From an uncultured bacterium (lineage in GTDB: Bacteria; Actinomycetota; Coriobacteriia; Coriobacteriales; Coriobacteriaceae), in NCBI GenBank assembly GCA_905214615.1, contig CAJMMX010000009.1:1-45084 (forward strand): a DNA stretch of 45,084 nt, in the 5' to 3' direction. Position 1 is the stretch's first letter. Each line of letters begins with the position of its first letter. The notes beneath the pieces were generated by a model. The model saw only the letters and a list, made by a program, of their open reading frames with translations. It searched no databases and was not told the origin of the DNA. The position numbers and the translations under genes were made by a program. Below are positions 22,807 through 31,077 of the stretch, in pieces.

Positions 22807-24273
22807 TTGTCACAGTTCACCGATATCAGCCGCATTAACGTGTGCGGCGGCGACGGCGGAGCCGGATGCATGTCGTTTAGGCGCGAGGCATTTGTCCCCA
22901 AGGGCGGCCCCGATGGCGGCGACGGCGGTCGTGGCGGCAATGTTGTCATTCAGGCCGATGCTCAGCTGTCTTCGCTGATCGATTACCGCTTCAAGCATCA
23001 CTTCCGCGCCGAGCGCGGCACGCATGGGCAGGGTGCCCGTCGTAACGGTAAGAGCGGCGAGGACCTGATCCTGAAGGTTCCCATGGGCACCGTGGTGCGC
23101 GAGCTCGACCCCGAGACGCAGACCCCGATGTTCGAGATTGCTGACCTGGTGCACGATGGCGAGCGCGTTGTCGTGGCGCCCGGCGGTGCCGGTGGCCTGG
23201 GCAACACGCACTTTGTGACGTCGGTGCGTCGCGCGCCCGCGTTCGCTCAGCTGGGCGAACCGGCCGAGGAGCACTGGATTGAGCTTGAGATGAAGCTTAT
23301 GGCCGATGCTGCGCTCGTGGGTTTCCCCTCGGTGGGCAAGTCCTCGCTTATCGCGCGCATGAGTGCCGCCCGTCCCAAGATCGCCGACTATCCGTTTACA
23401 ACGCTCGTGCCGAACCTCGGCATGGTGCGTGCCGGTGAGTATTCTTACGTCGTTGCCGACGTTCCTGGTTTGATCGAGGGCGCGAGCGAGGGCAAGGGCC
23501 TGGGCCACCAGTTCCTGCGCCACATTGAGCGCACGGCGCTCATCATGCATGTCGTTGACATGACGGGCGGGTTTGAGGATCGCGATCCGGTCGAGGATTA
23601 CCGTATCATCAACCGTGAGCTCGAGCAGTATGGCGCCGAGCTTTCGGAGCGTCCGCAGATCGTCGTCGCCAACAAGTGCGATGCGCCGGGCACGGCCGAC
23701 ATGATTGCCGACCTCAAGCGCGCCGCGCTCGACGATGGACATATGTTCTTTGCCGTGTCCGCCGTGACGGGCGCCGGCCTCAACACGCTGATGCTTGCCG
23801 TGGGCGAGCAGGTGGCTAAGCTGCGTGCCGAGTTGGTGGTCTCCGCTGAGCCAGTCGATCTGCGCGACGAGGAGTGGGAGCGCCGCCGTCTGCAGCGCGA
23901 GAAGCGTTTCCGCATTGTCCAGGAAGAGCCCGGTGCCTTCCGTGTGGTTGGTCGCGCGATTGAGCGCATGGTCATCCAGACCGATTGGGAAAACGAGGAA
24001 GCTGTCATTTATCTGCAGCACAAGTTTGCGCGTATGGGTGTTGACGACGCGCTCGAGAAGGCCGGTTGCCGTGCGGGCGACGAGGTCCGCATTTGCCAGC
24101 GCGCCTTTGACTTTGAGGGCGCTGAGGACTTCTTGGAGTACGAGGAGCTCGAGGACGCTGGTGAGGACGTTGCCGTTGAGGCCATTGACGTGGCCGATGC
24201 TGCGGATGAGGGCGTCGAGGCTATCGATGCGGCTGATGCCGCGGACGATGCCGAGACCTCGGAGGGCGAGTAA
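22807..24273 (+). CDS. obgE: GTPase ObgE/CgtA
   Basis: An essential GTPase acting in late 50S subunit assembly and stress response. The Gly-rich Obg domain covers about 1-160 (GGDGGAGCMSFRRE and repeated GG motifs). The G domain has the P-loop GFPSVGKSS near 175, the switch/G3 DVPGLIEGA and NKCD. A C-terminal OCT domain follows to about 430, and then an acidic Ala/Asp/Glu tail of some 50 residues. OCT is present in Gram-positive forms, and the protein is longer than the usual about 430 because of the tail. TTG 22807 has AGGAGG eight bases before it. Confidence 0.96.
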   Translation: MSQFTDISRINVCGGDGGAGCMSFRREAFVPKGGPDGGDGGRGGNVVIQADAQLSSLIDYRFKHHFRAERGTHGQGARRNGKSGEDLILKVPMGTVVRELDPETQTPMFEIADLVHDGERVVVAPGGAGGLGNTHFVTSVRRAPAFAQLGEPAEEHWIELEMKLMADAALVGFPSVGKSSLIARMSAARPKIADYPFTTLVPNLGMVRAGEYSYVVADVPGLIEGASEGKGLGHQFLRHIERTALIMHVVDMTGGFEDRDPVEDYRIINRELEQYGAELSERPQIVVANKCDAPGTADMIADLKRAALDDGHMFFAVSAVTGAGLNTLMLAVGEQVAKLRAELVVSAEPVDLRDEEWERRRLQREKRFRIVQEEPGAFRVVGRAIERMVIQTDWENEEAVIYLQHKFARMGVDDALEKAGCRAGDEVRICQRAFDFEGAEDFLEYEELEDAGEDVAVEAIDVADAADEGVEAIDAADAADDAETSEGE

Positions 24274-24276
24274 GCC

Positions 24277-24954
24277 ATGTCGCTGCGCGGTGGAATCGGT
24301 TTGCCCGAGCTGCCCATAAAAGAGGGCAAAGAGTTTCGGCTTGGCATTATGGGCGGCACCTTCGACCCGATTCATTACGGGCACCTGGTGACTGCCGAGC
24401 AGGCGCGCGAGTCGCTCGACTTGGACGCCGTGCTCTTTATGCCGGCGGGCTCTCCCGCCTTTAAGCTTGACAAGCCGGTTACGCCTGCCGAGGACCGTTA
24501 TGCCATGACGGTCCTCGCCACCGCCGCGAACCCGGCCTTTTTGGCGAGCCGGTTCGAGATTGACCGTCCGGGCGTAACCTATACGGCCGATACGCTTCAT
24601 GCCCTTCGCGACTTTTACCCGCCGCAGGTAAAGCTCTACTTTATTACGGGCGCCGATGCGATTATCGATATTGTGACCTGGCATGATGCCGAACGAATCG
24701 CTGAGCTTGCTACCTTTATTGCGGCGACGCGACCGGGCTTTGATATCGATACGGCGCGTGCCCGAATCAAAGAGTCGGGGCTGCCGTTCGACGTGCGCTA
24801 TATTCAGATTCCGGCGCTAGCGATCAGCTCGACGAACATTCGTAAGCGAGTTGCCCGCGGCATGAGCGTGCGCTATCTTACGAGCGAGTCCGTGCTCGGC
24901 TACATTCGCAAGCGCAGGCTATATGCCGATTTGGGCCAAGAAGATTTTGAGTGA
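24277..24954 (+). CDS. nadD: Nicotinate-nucleotide adenylyltransferase
   Basis: Makes deamido-NAD from nicotinate mononucleotide and ATP. GGTFDPIHYGHL, with the HxGH nucleotidyl-transfer motif, sits at about 26-37, and ISSTNIRKRV near 185 is the second ATP-site motif. A 20-residue polar extension precedes the fold. It starts three bases after obgE and overlaps yqeK, a common order (obgE-nadD-yqeK-rsfS) in Gram-positives. Confidence 0.96.
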   Translation: MSLRGGIGLPELPIKEGKEFRLGIMGGTFDPIHYGHLVTAEQARESLDLDAVLFMPAGSPAFKLDKPVTPAEDRYAMTVLATAANPAFLASRFEIDRPGVTYTADTLHALRDFYPPQVKLYFITGADAIIDIVTWHDAERIAELATFIAATRPGFDIDTARARIKESGLPFDVRYIQIPALAISSTNIRKRVARGMSVRYLTSESVLGYIRKRRLYADLGQEDFE

Positions 24955-25574
24955 TGGGGGCTACGTTGTCGGTAGAGGATCAGTTTGAGGGCGATGAGCG
25001 CGCGCTGCTCAAGCGCATTCAAGAACTGCTCGATGTTCGCATGAAAGATAAGCGCAAGCGCTATGTGCATTCGCTGGGTGTTGCCGAGACCGCACTTCAT
25101 CTGGCCGAGGTCTACGGCGTTGACCGCTTTGATGCGGCTGCCGCCGGCTTAATTCACGATTGGGACAAGGTTCTTTCCGATGACGAGCTCGTGGCCCGCG
25201 CGCTTCACTATGGCATCAAGGTTGCCGGCTCTCCTTCCGCTGCGACGCCGCTTTTGCATGGCCCTGTTGCCGCCCATGAGCTTCCGCAGCTTTTTCCCGA
25301 GCTGTCGCCGGCTGTTTTCCAGGCTGTCGACCGTCACACCGTGGGTGCCTGCGACATGACGCCGCTCGATATGGTGGTCTTTGTGGCAGATGCCATCGAG
25401 CCCAACCGTCACGGCGACTATGCCCATGCGCTGCGCAAGATGGTGGGGGAGTCGACGCTTGACGAGTTGTTCTTCTCCTGTTTTGCGCAGGGTCTGGTCT
25501 ATGTGATCCAGTCCGGGCGCTATCTTTATCCCACGGCTATTACGATTTACAACCATTACGCCCAGCTGCGCTAG
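24954..25574 (+). CDS. yqeK: HD-domain hydrolase YqeK (probable diadenosine tetraphosphatase)
   Basis: An HD-superfamily phosphohydrolase. In homologues it cleaves Ap4A symmetrically to two ADP. Metal-ligand motifs are visible: His in KRYVHSLGV, HDWDK (about residue 62), HGPVAAH and DAIEPNR. The 206-residue length is normal. GTG 24951 and ATG 24954 are both possible; ATG overlaps the nadD stop as TGATG and is preferred. Translational coupling to nadD is likely. Confidence 0.9.
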   Translation: MGATLSVEDQFEGDERALLKRIQELLDVRMKDKRKRYVHSLGVAETALHLAEVYGVDRFDAAAAGLIHDWDKVLSDDELVARALHYGIKVAGSPSAATPLLHGPVAAHELPQLFPELSPAVFQAVDRHTVGACDMTPLDMVVFVADAIEPNRHGDYAHALRKMVGESTLDELFFSCFAQGLVYVIQSGRYLYPTAITIYNHYAQLR

Positions 25575-25602
25575 CTCGGGTGTGTCTAGAAAGAGGTATT
25601 CC

Positions 25603-26058
25603 ATGGCCGATGAGACCATGACCGACGAGCAGATTCTTGAAGGTGTGGAGCACAAGAGCTTCGTTGCCACGTCCGACCGCACCGCTGCCTCGCTGTCCAC
25701 GAGCGGTGTCGCCGCCGAGGATGTCGCCCGCGCCGCCGCGCAGGCCGCCTACGACAAGAAAGGCGAGGACGTGCAGGTGCTCGATCTGACCGAGCTCTCC
25801 GACGTGTGCGATTACTTTGTGCTCGCCACCGGTACCAATAACCGTCAGGTCGATTCGATCGTCGACGAGATCGAGGAGAAGGTCGCCGAGGCTTGCGGCG
25901 AGCATCCGTTCTCCATCGAGGGCCGTGAGCAGAAGACCTGGATGCTCATGGACTACGGTTCGGTTGTCGTCCACGTCTTCACTCCCGAAGCCCGCGACTT
26001 CTACCGCCTAGAAAAGCTCTGGGGTGACGCCCCCCAGCTCCCCCTCAATCTCCTCTAG
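25603..26058 (+). CDS. rsfS: Ribosomal silencing factor RsfS
   Basis: Binds L14 on the 50S subunit and blocks joining to 30S in poor conditions. The 151 residues have the family core DVCDYFVLATGTNNRQVDSIVDEI and WMLMDYGSVVVHVFTPEARDFYRLEKLWGD. An N-terminal extension of about 50 residues precedes it. ATG 25603 with AGAGG upstream is preferred to 25582. It is the last gene of the obgE cluster and is closed by a terminator. Confidence 0.95.
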   Translation: MADETMTDEQILEGVEHKSFVATSDRTAASLSTSGVAAEDVARAAAQAAYDKKGEDVQVLDLTELSDVCDYFVLATGTNNRQVDSIVDEIEEKVAEACGEHPFSIEGREQKTWMLMDYGSVVVHVFTPEARDFYRLEKLWGDAPQLPLNLL

Positions 26059-26102
26059 TAGCTCATTTGATACGGGGATTTTTAGCTAGCTTCGCGCATT
26101 TC

Positions 26103-26145
26103 GCCGGGCAGTTGCGGTTTTCCGCACCTGCCCGGCTTTCTTTTT
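26103..26145 (+). terminator. Terminator after rsfS
   Basis: A 15-base stem with one mismatch, GCCGGGCAG.. (26103-26117) with ..CTGCCCGGC (26122-26136), then TTTCTTTTT. It has T residues only on the plus-strand side, so it serves rsfS, not the convergent dinB. Confidence 0.85.
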
Positions 26146-26157
26146 GCCTAAAGGCGG

Positions 26158-27411
26158 TTAATCGTTGAAGCGGGATTGGCGGCCGAAGGATAGGGCGGTG
26201 TCGCCGAACTTGTCTCGGACGGCATCGATCGCGACTGAGAGGTCGCGACGGTCGCTTGATTGGGCTCCGCGGTCGTCGACTTCGCAGAACAGGTCGGTCT
26301 GGATGCCGCCCTGATGGTCAAAGTCGCTCATCCCGATACCCGCCAGACGCACATGCATGCCTTCCTGCCAGATGTTGTCGAGCAGTTCGAGCGCAACCGC
26401 CACAAAGATGTTCTCATCGTCGGTGGGGTGGGGAAGCCGGCGCTGTGCCGAGCGACCGCTTCCATACGAATACTTGAGCTTGAGCGTCACCGTGGCGCCC
26501 GTCAGTCCCTGACGGCGCAGGCGGCGTCCCACTGACTCGCCCAACAGCGCAATCGCCGCTTCGATGTCCCCGCGCTCAGTCAAATCTTTCGCAAAGGTGC
26601 GCTCATTGCTCACCGATTTAACCTCGCGCTCTTCATCGAGACTCGTGACTTCGGAGATTTCAAGTCCCAGCGCACGCTGACGCATACGTTCGCCGTTGAC
26701 GCCAAAAATAGAGGCCAAGGTGGATTCCGGCGCGCGTGACAGCTCGCCGAGCGTGTAGATGCGCATACGGCGCAGTCGCTCCTCGGCCGAGCGCCCGATG
26801 CCGCTCATGGCAGATACCGGCAGCGCGGCCAAAAAGCGCTGCTCGGTTCCGGGGCGCACGATGGTCAGCCCAAACGGCTTATCACGCTCGCTTGCGATCT
26901 TTGCGACCGTCTTGTTGCAGCCCACGCCAATGGAGCAGGTCACTCCCAGCGCTGCCACGCGGTCGCTTATACGCCGCGCAACCAGTAGCGGGTCTTCGGG
27001 CGCAAAGCGACCCGGTGTGATATCGATAAAGGCTTCGTCGATGGATACGCGCTCAACGCGCGGCGTCTCCTCGGCAAGAATTGCCATGACCTGCGCGCTC
27101 ACCTCGCGGTAGCGATCAAAGTGCCCGTGCGTCCAAATGGCTTGCGGGCACAAGCGCCGCGCCTCGGCCGAGGCCATGGCAGAGTGCACGCCAAAGCGAC
27201 GCGCCTCATACGAACACGTGGACACGACGCCACGCGAATCGGCGTCTCCGCCCACGATGAGCGGCTTTCCGCGCCACTCGGGGTGGTCGAGCATCTCCAC
27301 GCTCGCAAAAAACGCATCGAGGTCCATGAGGCCCACCGCCGGACCCGTCCAGGGGGGCGGCGTGACGCCCATGGCATCCTCATAACCGTATGTATGTTCG
27401 CGTCTTTCCAT
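26158..27411 (-). CDS. dinB: DNA polymerase IV (Y family)
   Basis: An error-prone polymerase for translesion synthesis. The palm motif GLMDLDAFFASVE holds catalytic Asp30, and SIDEAFIDIT gives the second Asp-Glu pair; helix-hairpin-helix (MSGIGRSAEERLRR) and little-finger regions follow. No canonical beta-clamp motif QLxLF is seen at the end (SFGRQSRFND). Two starts compete: ATG 27411, right at the end of a TATACT box and so possibly leaderless, and ATG 27372 with GAGG five bases before it. The longer form is given. No LexA-type box was recognised. It is the only minus-strand gene in the central part and is probably monocistronic. Confidence 0.92.
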   Translation of the reverse strand: MERREHTYGYEDAMGVTPPPWTGPAVGLMDLDAFFASVEMLDHPEWRGKPLIVGGDADSRGVVSTCSYEARRFGVHSAMASAEARRLCPQAIWTHGHFDRYREVSAQVMAILAEETPRVERVSIDEAFIDITPGRFAPEDPLLVARRISDRVAALGVTCSIGVGCNKTVAKIASERDKPFGLTIVRPGTEQRFLAALPVSAMSGIGRSAEERLRRMRIYTLGELSRAPESTLASIFGVNGERMRQRALGLEISEVTSLDEEREVKSVSNERTFAKDLTERGDIEAAIALLGESVGRRLRRQGLTGATVTLKLKYSYGSGRSAQRRLPHPTDDENIFVAVALELLDNIWQEGMHVRLAGIGMSDFDHQGGIQTDLFCEVDDRGAQSSDRRDLSVAIDAVRDKFGDTALSFGRQSRFND

Positions 27412-27527
27412 GTCATGAGTATACCGCGCAGCTCATGTGGGGTGCGTGTATGTGCTTGCAAATCCCGAATTCTTGTCTAAGATATGGATTTGCCCTCGAC
27501 TACACCGAAGAAGTTGGTCTCACGGAC

Positions 27528-27556
27528 TTCACCTGCCCGCGTCGATGGCGTATTAT
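27528..27556 (+). promoter_or_regulatory. Promoter of the rpsP operon
   Basis: TTCACC (27528-27533), a 17-base spacer and TATTAT (27551-27556), in the roughly 200-base gap between the divergent dinB and rpsP. A second candidate, TTGCAA (27456-27461) with TAAGAT at 27478, is upstream. Confidence 0.5.
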
Positions 27557-27612
27557 GTTCAACTGTTTGTTTGTAGTTGCAGCCTAAAGCTGCTTGGTTG
27601 GAGGAGTTTCCT

Positions 27613-27954
27613 TTGGCAGTCAAGATTCGCCTTGCTCGTCACGGCGCTAAGAAGCGTCCGTACTACCGTGTCGTCGTCGCCGATTCCCGCGCCCCGCGTG
27701 ACGGTCGTATCATCGAGGAGGTTGGCCGCTACAACCCGATGACCGCCCCCAAGACCATCAACCTCGACCTCGAGAAGATCGCCGACTGGCAGTCCAAGGG
27801 CGCTCAGCTCACCGACGCCGTCGCCGCTCTGGTCAAGGCCGCCAACGAGGGCGAGAAGACCGAGACCGTCGTCAAGAAGTCCAAGAAGCAGCTCGCCAAA
27901 GAGGCCGAGGCCGCTAAGGCTGCCGCTGAGGCCGCTGAGGGCGCCGAGGAGTAA
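27613..27954 (+). CDS. rpsP: 30S ribosomal protein S16
   Basis: A small-subunit assembly protein. It starts MAVKIRLARHGAKKRPYYRVVVADSR, the standard opening. At 113 residues it is longer than the usual 80-90 through a Lys/Ala/Glu-rich tail. TTG 27613 is chosen because GGAGGAG stands seven bases before it; the in-frame TTG at 27577 has no such site and adds non-family residues. It is followed after three bases by khpA. Confidence 0.96.
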   Translation: MAVKIRLARHGAKKRPYYRVVVADSRAPRDGRIIEEVGRYNPMTAPKTINLDLEKIADWQSKGAQLTDAVAALVKAANEGEKTETVVKKSKKQLAKEAEAAKAAAEAAEGAEE

Positions 27955-27957
27955 ATC

Positions 27958-28242
27958 GTGCCTGAGGTTGACGCTGCACAGCTCGAGGGTGAGGCAATGC
28001 TCTCAGATCGCATCGCCGATCTCGTCGAATATCTCGTTGTTCAGATCGTCGACGACCCGGATTCCGTGAGCCTTGAGGTCATCGATGGTGACGACGCCTC
28101 TACGATCGAGGTTTCGGTCGCCGAGGATGACGTCGCTAAGGTCATCGGCCGTCGTGGCCGTACCATCAAGGCCATTCGCACGCTCGCCCGTGCACTGGCC
28201 GCTCGCCTCGACACTGCTGTCGAGGTAGAGGTTCTGGGCTAG
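27958..28242 (+). CDS. khpA: RNA-binding KH-domain protein KhpA
   Basis: A small RNA-binding protein with a single type II KH domain. GRRG within KVIGRRGRTIKAIR is the GxxG RNA-contact loop. In pneumococcus KhpA pairs with KhpB and affects elongation and translation. The 94 residues are slightly longer than usual because of a 15-residue start. GTG 27958 begins three bases after rpsP, which makes coupling likely. The rpsP-khpA-rimM-trmD order is widely conserved. Confidence 0.94.
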   Translation: MPEVDAAQLEGEAMLSDRIADLVEYLVVQIVDDPDSVSLEVIDGDDASTIEVSVAEDDVAKVIGRRGRTIKAIRTLARALAARLDTAVEVEVLG

Positions 28243-28246
28243 GACC

Positions 28247-28768
28247 TTGAGGTCCCAGTACAAAAACATCGCCCGTGTGGTCAAGCCGCACGGAAGGAAG
28301 GGGGAGGTCCTCGCGCAGCCGCTGCGGGGGCTTCCTTCTGTATTAGAGCCGGGTATGCGCGTCGCCCTGACGCCGCCGGCGCTCAAGCGCGACCGCTTTT
28401 GCACGGTCGTGTCCGTCACCGATACGGGCGATGGCGATCTGGTCTCGTTTGAGGGCATTGACGACTTGACGGCCGCCGAGGGCATCACGGGATGCTATGT
28501 GTTGGCAAATCGTGACGATTTTGAGCTCGATTCACTCGACGCCGCCTATACCGACCTGATGGGTCGCGAGGTGGTTGACGAGCGCTTCGGTTCGCTCGGC
28601 ACGATTGTCGAGATCATGTCGACGCCCGCTAACGATGTTTGGGATGTCGAGGGCGATCGGTACGGCGAGGTACTGATTCCCGTGATCGAGCAGGTTGTGC
28701 TCGATCTTCCCGACACAGGAACAATTTCCGTCCACGTTATGGACGGCCTGATCGATATGGACAAGTAG
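28247..28768 (+). CDS. rimM: 16S rRNA processing protein RimM
   Basis: Binds S19 and helps mature the 30S head. The N-terminal beta-barrel (IARVVKPHGRKGEVLAQPL) and the C-terminal PRC-type barrel (GREVVDERFGSLGTIVEI) are both visible, as is VLIPVIEQVV. The 173 residues are normal. The start is TTG 28247 with AGGA before it; the spacing is tight but no other start precedes the conserved IARVVKPHG. Confidence 0.93.
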   Translation: MRSQYKNIARVVKPHGRKGEVLAQPLRGLPSVLEPGMRVALTPPALKRDRFCTVVSVTDTGDGDLVSFEGIDDLTAAEGITGCYVLANRDDFELDSLDAAYTDLMGREVVDERFGSLGTIVEIMSTPANDVWDVEGDRYGEVLIPVIEQVVLDLPDTGTISVHVMDGLIDMDK

Positions 28769-28778
28769 GGAGGACAAC

Positions 28779-29537
28779 ATGCTGATTGAGACCCTTTCGG
28801 TCTTTCCCGAGATGTTTGAGCCCGTCATGTCCACATCGATTTTGGGCCGCGCCCGCAAGGCCGGCCTTTTTGATTTTAAGGCGTATAACCTGCGCGACTG
28901 GACGCACGACCGCCATCGTACCGTCGATGACGAGCCGTACGGCGGCGGGCAGGGCATGCTCATGAAGGTCGAGCCTATCGCCGAGGCCATCGAGGCCATT
29001 AGCGCGGAGGGCCCCAAGCCGACGGTGGTGTTCTTCACCCCGTGCGGCGAGCCTTTTACGCAGCATGTGGCCGAGCGCCTGCTCAAAAGCGAGCGCTTGC
29101 TGTTTGTGTGCAGCCGTTACGAGGGTGTCGACGAGCGTGCCTATGCGTATGCCGACGAGCGCCTGTCGATCGGCGATTACGTGCTCACGGGCGGCGAGCT
29201 TCCCGCTATGGTCGTTGCCGATGCTGTCGTACGCCTGATTCCCGGCGCCCTTGGTGACGAGATGAGCAACGTCGACGAGTCGTTCTCGACCGCCGAGGAC
29301 GGAGGCCTGCTCGAGTATGCGCAGTACACTCGCCCTGCTGAATTCAACGGCGAGGGCGTGCCGCCGGTGCTCGTGAGCGGTGACCATGCCAAGGTCGATG
29401 CCTGGCGCCGTAAGAATGCCATCGAGCGCACCTGCCGCTGGCGTCCCGACCTGATCGAGACGGCACGGCTTACGCCCCAGGAGCGCGCATACGCGCAGGA
29501 GATTCTGGACGCTTCGTATTCGCAGAGCGAGGAGTGA
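28779..29537 (+). CDS. trmD: tRNA (guanine-37-N1)-methyltransferase
   Basis: Methylates G37 next to the anticodon and so prevents frameshifting. It is a SPOUT fold with a trefoil knot: the SAM-binding loop region includes RYEGVDERA and DYVLTGGELPAMVVADAV. The 252 residues match the family. The start is ATG with AGGGAGGA upstream. The lepB start follows directly after its end. Confidence 0.97.
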   Translation: MLIETLSVFPEMFEPVMSTSILGRARKAGLFDFKAYNLRDWTHDRHRTVDDEPYGGGQGMLMKVEPIAEAIEAISAEGPKPTVVFFTPCGEPFTQHVAERLLKSERLLFVCSRYEGVDERAYAYADERLSIGDYVLTGGELPAMVVADAVVRLIPGALGDEMSNVDESFSTAEDGGLLEYAQYTRPAEFNGEGVPPVLVSGDHAKVDAWRRKNAIERTCRWRPDLIETARLTPQERAYAQEILDASYSQSEE

Positions 29538-29539
29538 GA

Positions 29540-30103
29540 ATGGTTCCATCGCAGCATTCCGCGTTGAGGGGCGCTTTTGAGTGGGTCGCGGTCATCGCGA
29601 TCGCGCTTGTGGCCACCTTCCTGATCCGCACCTTTGTGGTCGAGCCCTTTGTGGTACCCACCGGCTCCATGGAGGACACGATCGAGATTGGCGACCAGAT
29701 CCTGGCACAAAAGGTGAGCCTCGAGCTCGGTCAGCCCGTCAAACAGGGTGATATCGTGGTGTTCCACAACCCCGATGCCACTTCCGAGCATGATGTTCTT
29801 GTCAAGCGTGTTATTGCCACGGCCGGCCAGACGGTCGACCTGCAGGACGGCAAGGTCGTCGTCGACGGCCAGGCGCTCGATGAGGACTATACGACCGGCA
29901 TGAGTTGGCCGCTTTCGGTCCAAGCGCCTGGCGCCCAGGTGAGTTATCCCTACACCGTTCCCGACGGGTGCGTGTGGGTGATGGGCGACAACCGCGAAAA
30001 CTCTGCCGACTCGCGCTACTTTGGTCCCGTCGATCGCTCTGATTTGATCGCTGTGGCGCTTGTGCGCTACTGGCCGCTCAACCGCATCGGCGCTATCGAC
30101 TAA
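29540..30103 (+). CDS. lepB: Signal peptidase I
   Basis: Cleaves signal peptides of exported proteins. There is one N-terminal membrane helix at about 14-32, then catalytic Ser43 in PTGSMEDTI, Lys89 in VLVKRVIA and the GDNRENSADSR box. The 187 residues match the Gram-positive type with a single helix. ATG 29540 follows GGAG; GTG 29534, overlapping the trmD stop, is the alternative. Confidence 0.96.
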   Translation: MVPSQHSALRGAFEWVAVIAIALVATFLIRTFVVEPFVVPTGSMEDTIEIGDQILAQKVSLELGQPVKQGDIVVFHNPDATSEHDVLVKRVIATAGQTVDLQDGKVVVDGQALDEDYTTGMSWPLSVQAPGAQVSYPYTVPDGCVWVMGDNRENSADSRYFGPVDRSDLIAVALVRYWPLNRIGAID

Positions 30104-30162
30104 AAACCGCTATAGTACAGTACCTAACCGTGTAATCGTTTCGACGAGGGGATATTAGAGGC

Positions 30163-31074
30163 ATGAACGCTTCATCGCTTTCCTTCCAAGACATCATCCT
30201 GCGCCTCCAGCAGTACTGGGGCGAGCAGGGCTGCGTCATTATGCAGCCCTATGACTCCGAGGTCGGTGCCGGTACCTTCCATACCGCGACCACGCTGCGC
30301 TCGCTCGGTCCCGCCGAATGGCGCACCTGCTATGCGCAGCCCTGCCGCCGTCCCGCCGACGGCCGCTACGGCGAGAACCCTAACCGCATGCAGCACTACT
30401 ATCAGTTCCAGGTGCTCATTAAGCCCTCTCCGGTTAATGCTCAGGAGCTTTACCTGGGGTCTCTTGCTGCCATTGGCCTGGACCCCAACGACCATGACGT
30501 CCGCTTTGTCGAGGACGACTGGGAGAGCCCGACCCTGGGCGCCTGGGGCCTTGGCTGGGAGGTCTGGCTCAACGGCATGGAGGTCACGCAGTTTACGTAC
30601 TTCCAGCAGGTGGGCGGTATCGAGGTCGACCCCGTGCCCGTCGAGATTACCTATGGCCTGGAGCGTATCGCCATGTACGCCCAGGGCGTCAACTCGGTCT
30701 ACGATCTGGTGTGGAGCTACCTGCCCGATGGCACGCCCATGACCTACGGCGACGTGTTCCTCGAGAACGAGCGCGAGTTCAGTGCCTATAACTTTGAGGT
30801 CGCCAACGTCGAGATGATGCGTCAGAAGTTTGACGACTACGAGGCCGAGTGCCATTCCTGCCTGGAGCGCAAACTGCCGCTGCCGGCGTACGACTGCGTC
30901 ATGAAGTGCAGCCATGCCTTCAACCTGCTCGATGCCCGTGGCGCCCTGTCCGCGGTCGAGCGTGCCAACTACATCCTGCGCGTCCGTGCCGTCGCCAAGG
31001 CGTGCTGCGAGGCCTACATGGCCGAGGTCGCCGGAGTCAACGAGAATGCCGACCAGGAAGGCGAGGTGGCGTAA
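30163..31074 (+). CDS. glyQ: Glycyl-tRNA synthetase alpha subunit
   Basis: The catalytic class II subunit of the alpha2beta2 enzyme. It starts with SFQDIILRLQQYWGEQGCVIMQPYDSEVGAGT, the family opening, with the class II motif 2 region WRTCYAQPCRRPADGRYGENPNR. The 303 residues are normal. A -10-like TATAGT stands at 30111-30116 without a clear -35. glyS follows after three bases. Confidence 0.97.
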   Translation: MNASSLSFQDIILRLQQYWGEQGCVIMQPYDSEVGAGTFHTATTLRSLGPAEWRTCYAQPCRRPADGRYGENPNRMQHYYQFQVLIKPSPVNAQELYLGSLAAIGLDPNDHDVRFVEDDWESPTLGAWGLGWEVWLNGMEVTQFTYFQQVGGIEVDPVPVEITYGLERIAMYAQGVNSVYDLVWSYLPDGTPMTYGDVFLENEREFSAYNFEVANVEMMRQKFDDYEAECHSCLERKLPLPAYDCVMKCSHAFNLLDARGALSAVERANYILRVRAVAKACCEAYMAEVAGVNENADQEGEVA

Positions 31075-31077
31075 GCC

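Noticed and set aside
22810..24684. 624-codon minus-strand frame opposite obgE and nadD
   Set aside because: Antisense shadow with no motif.
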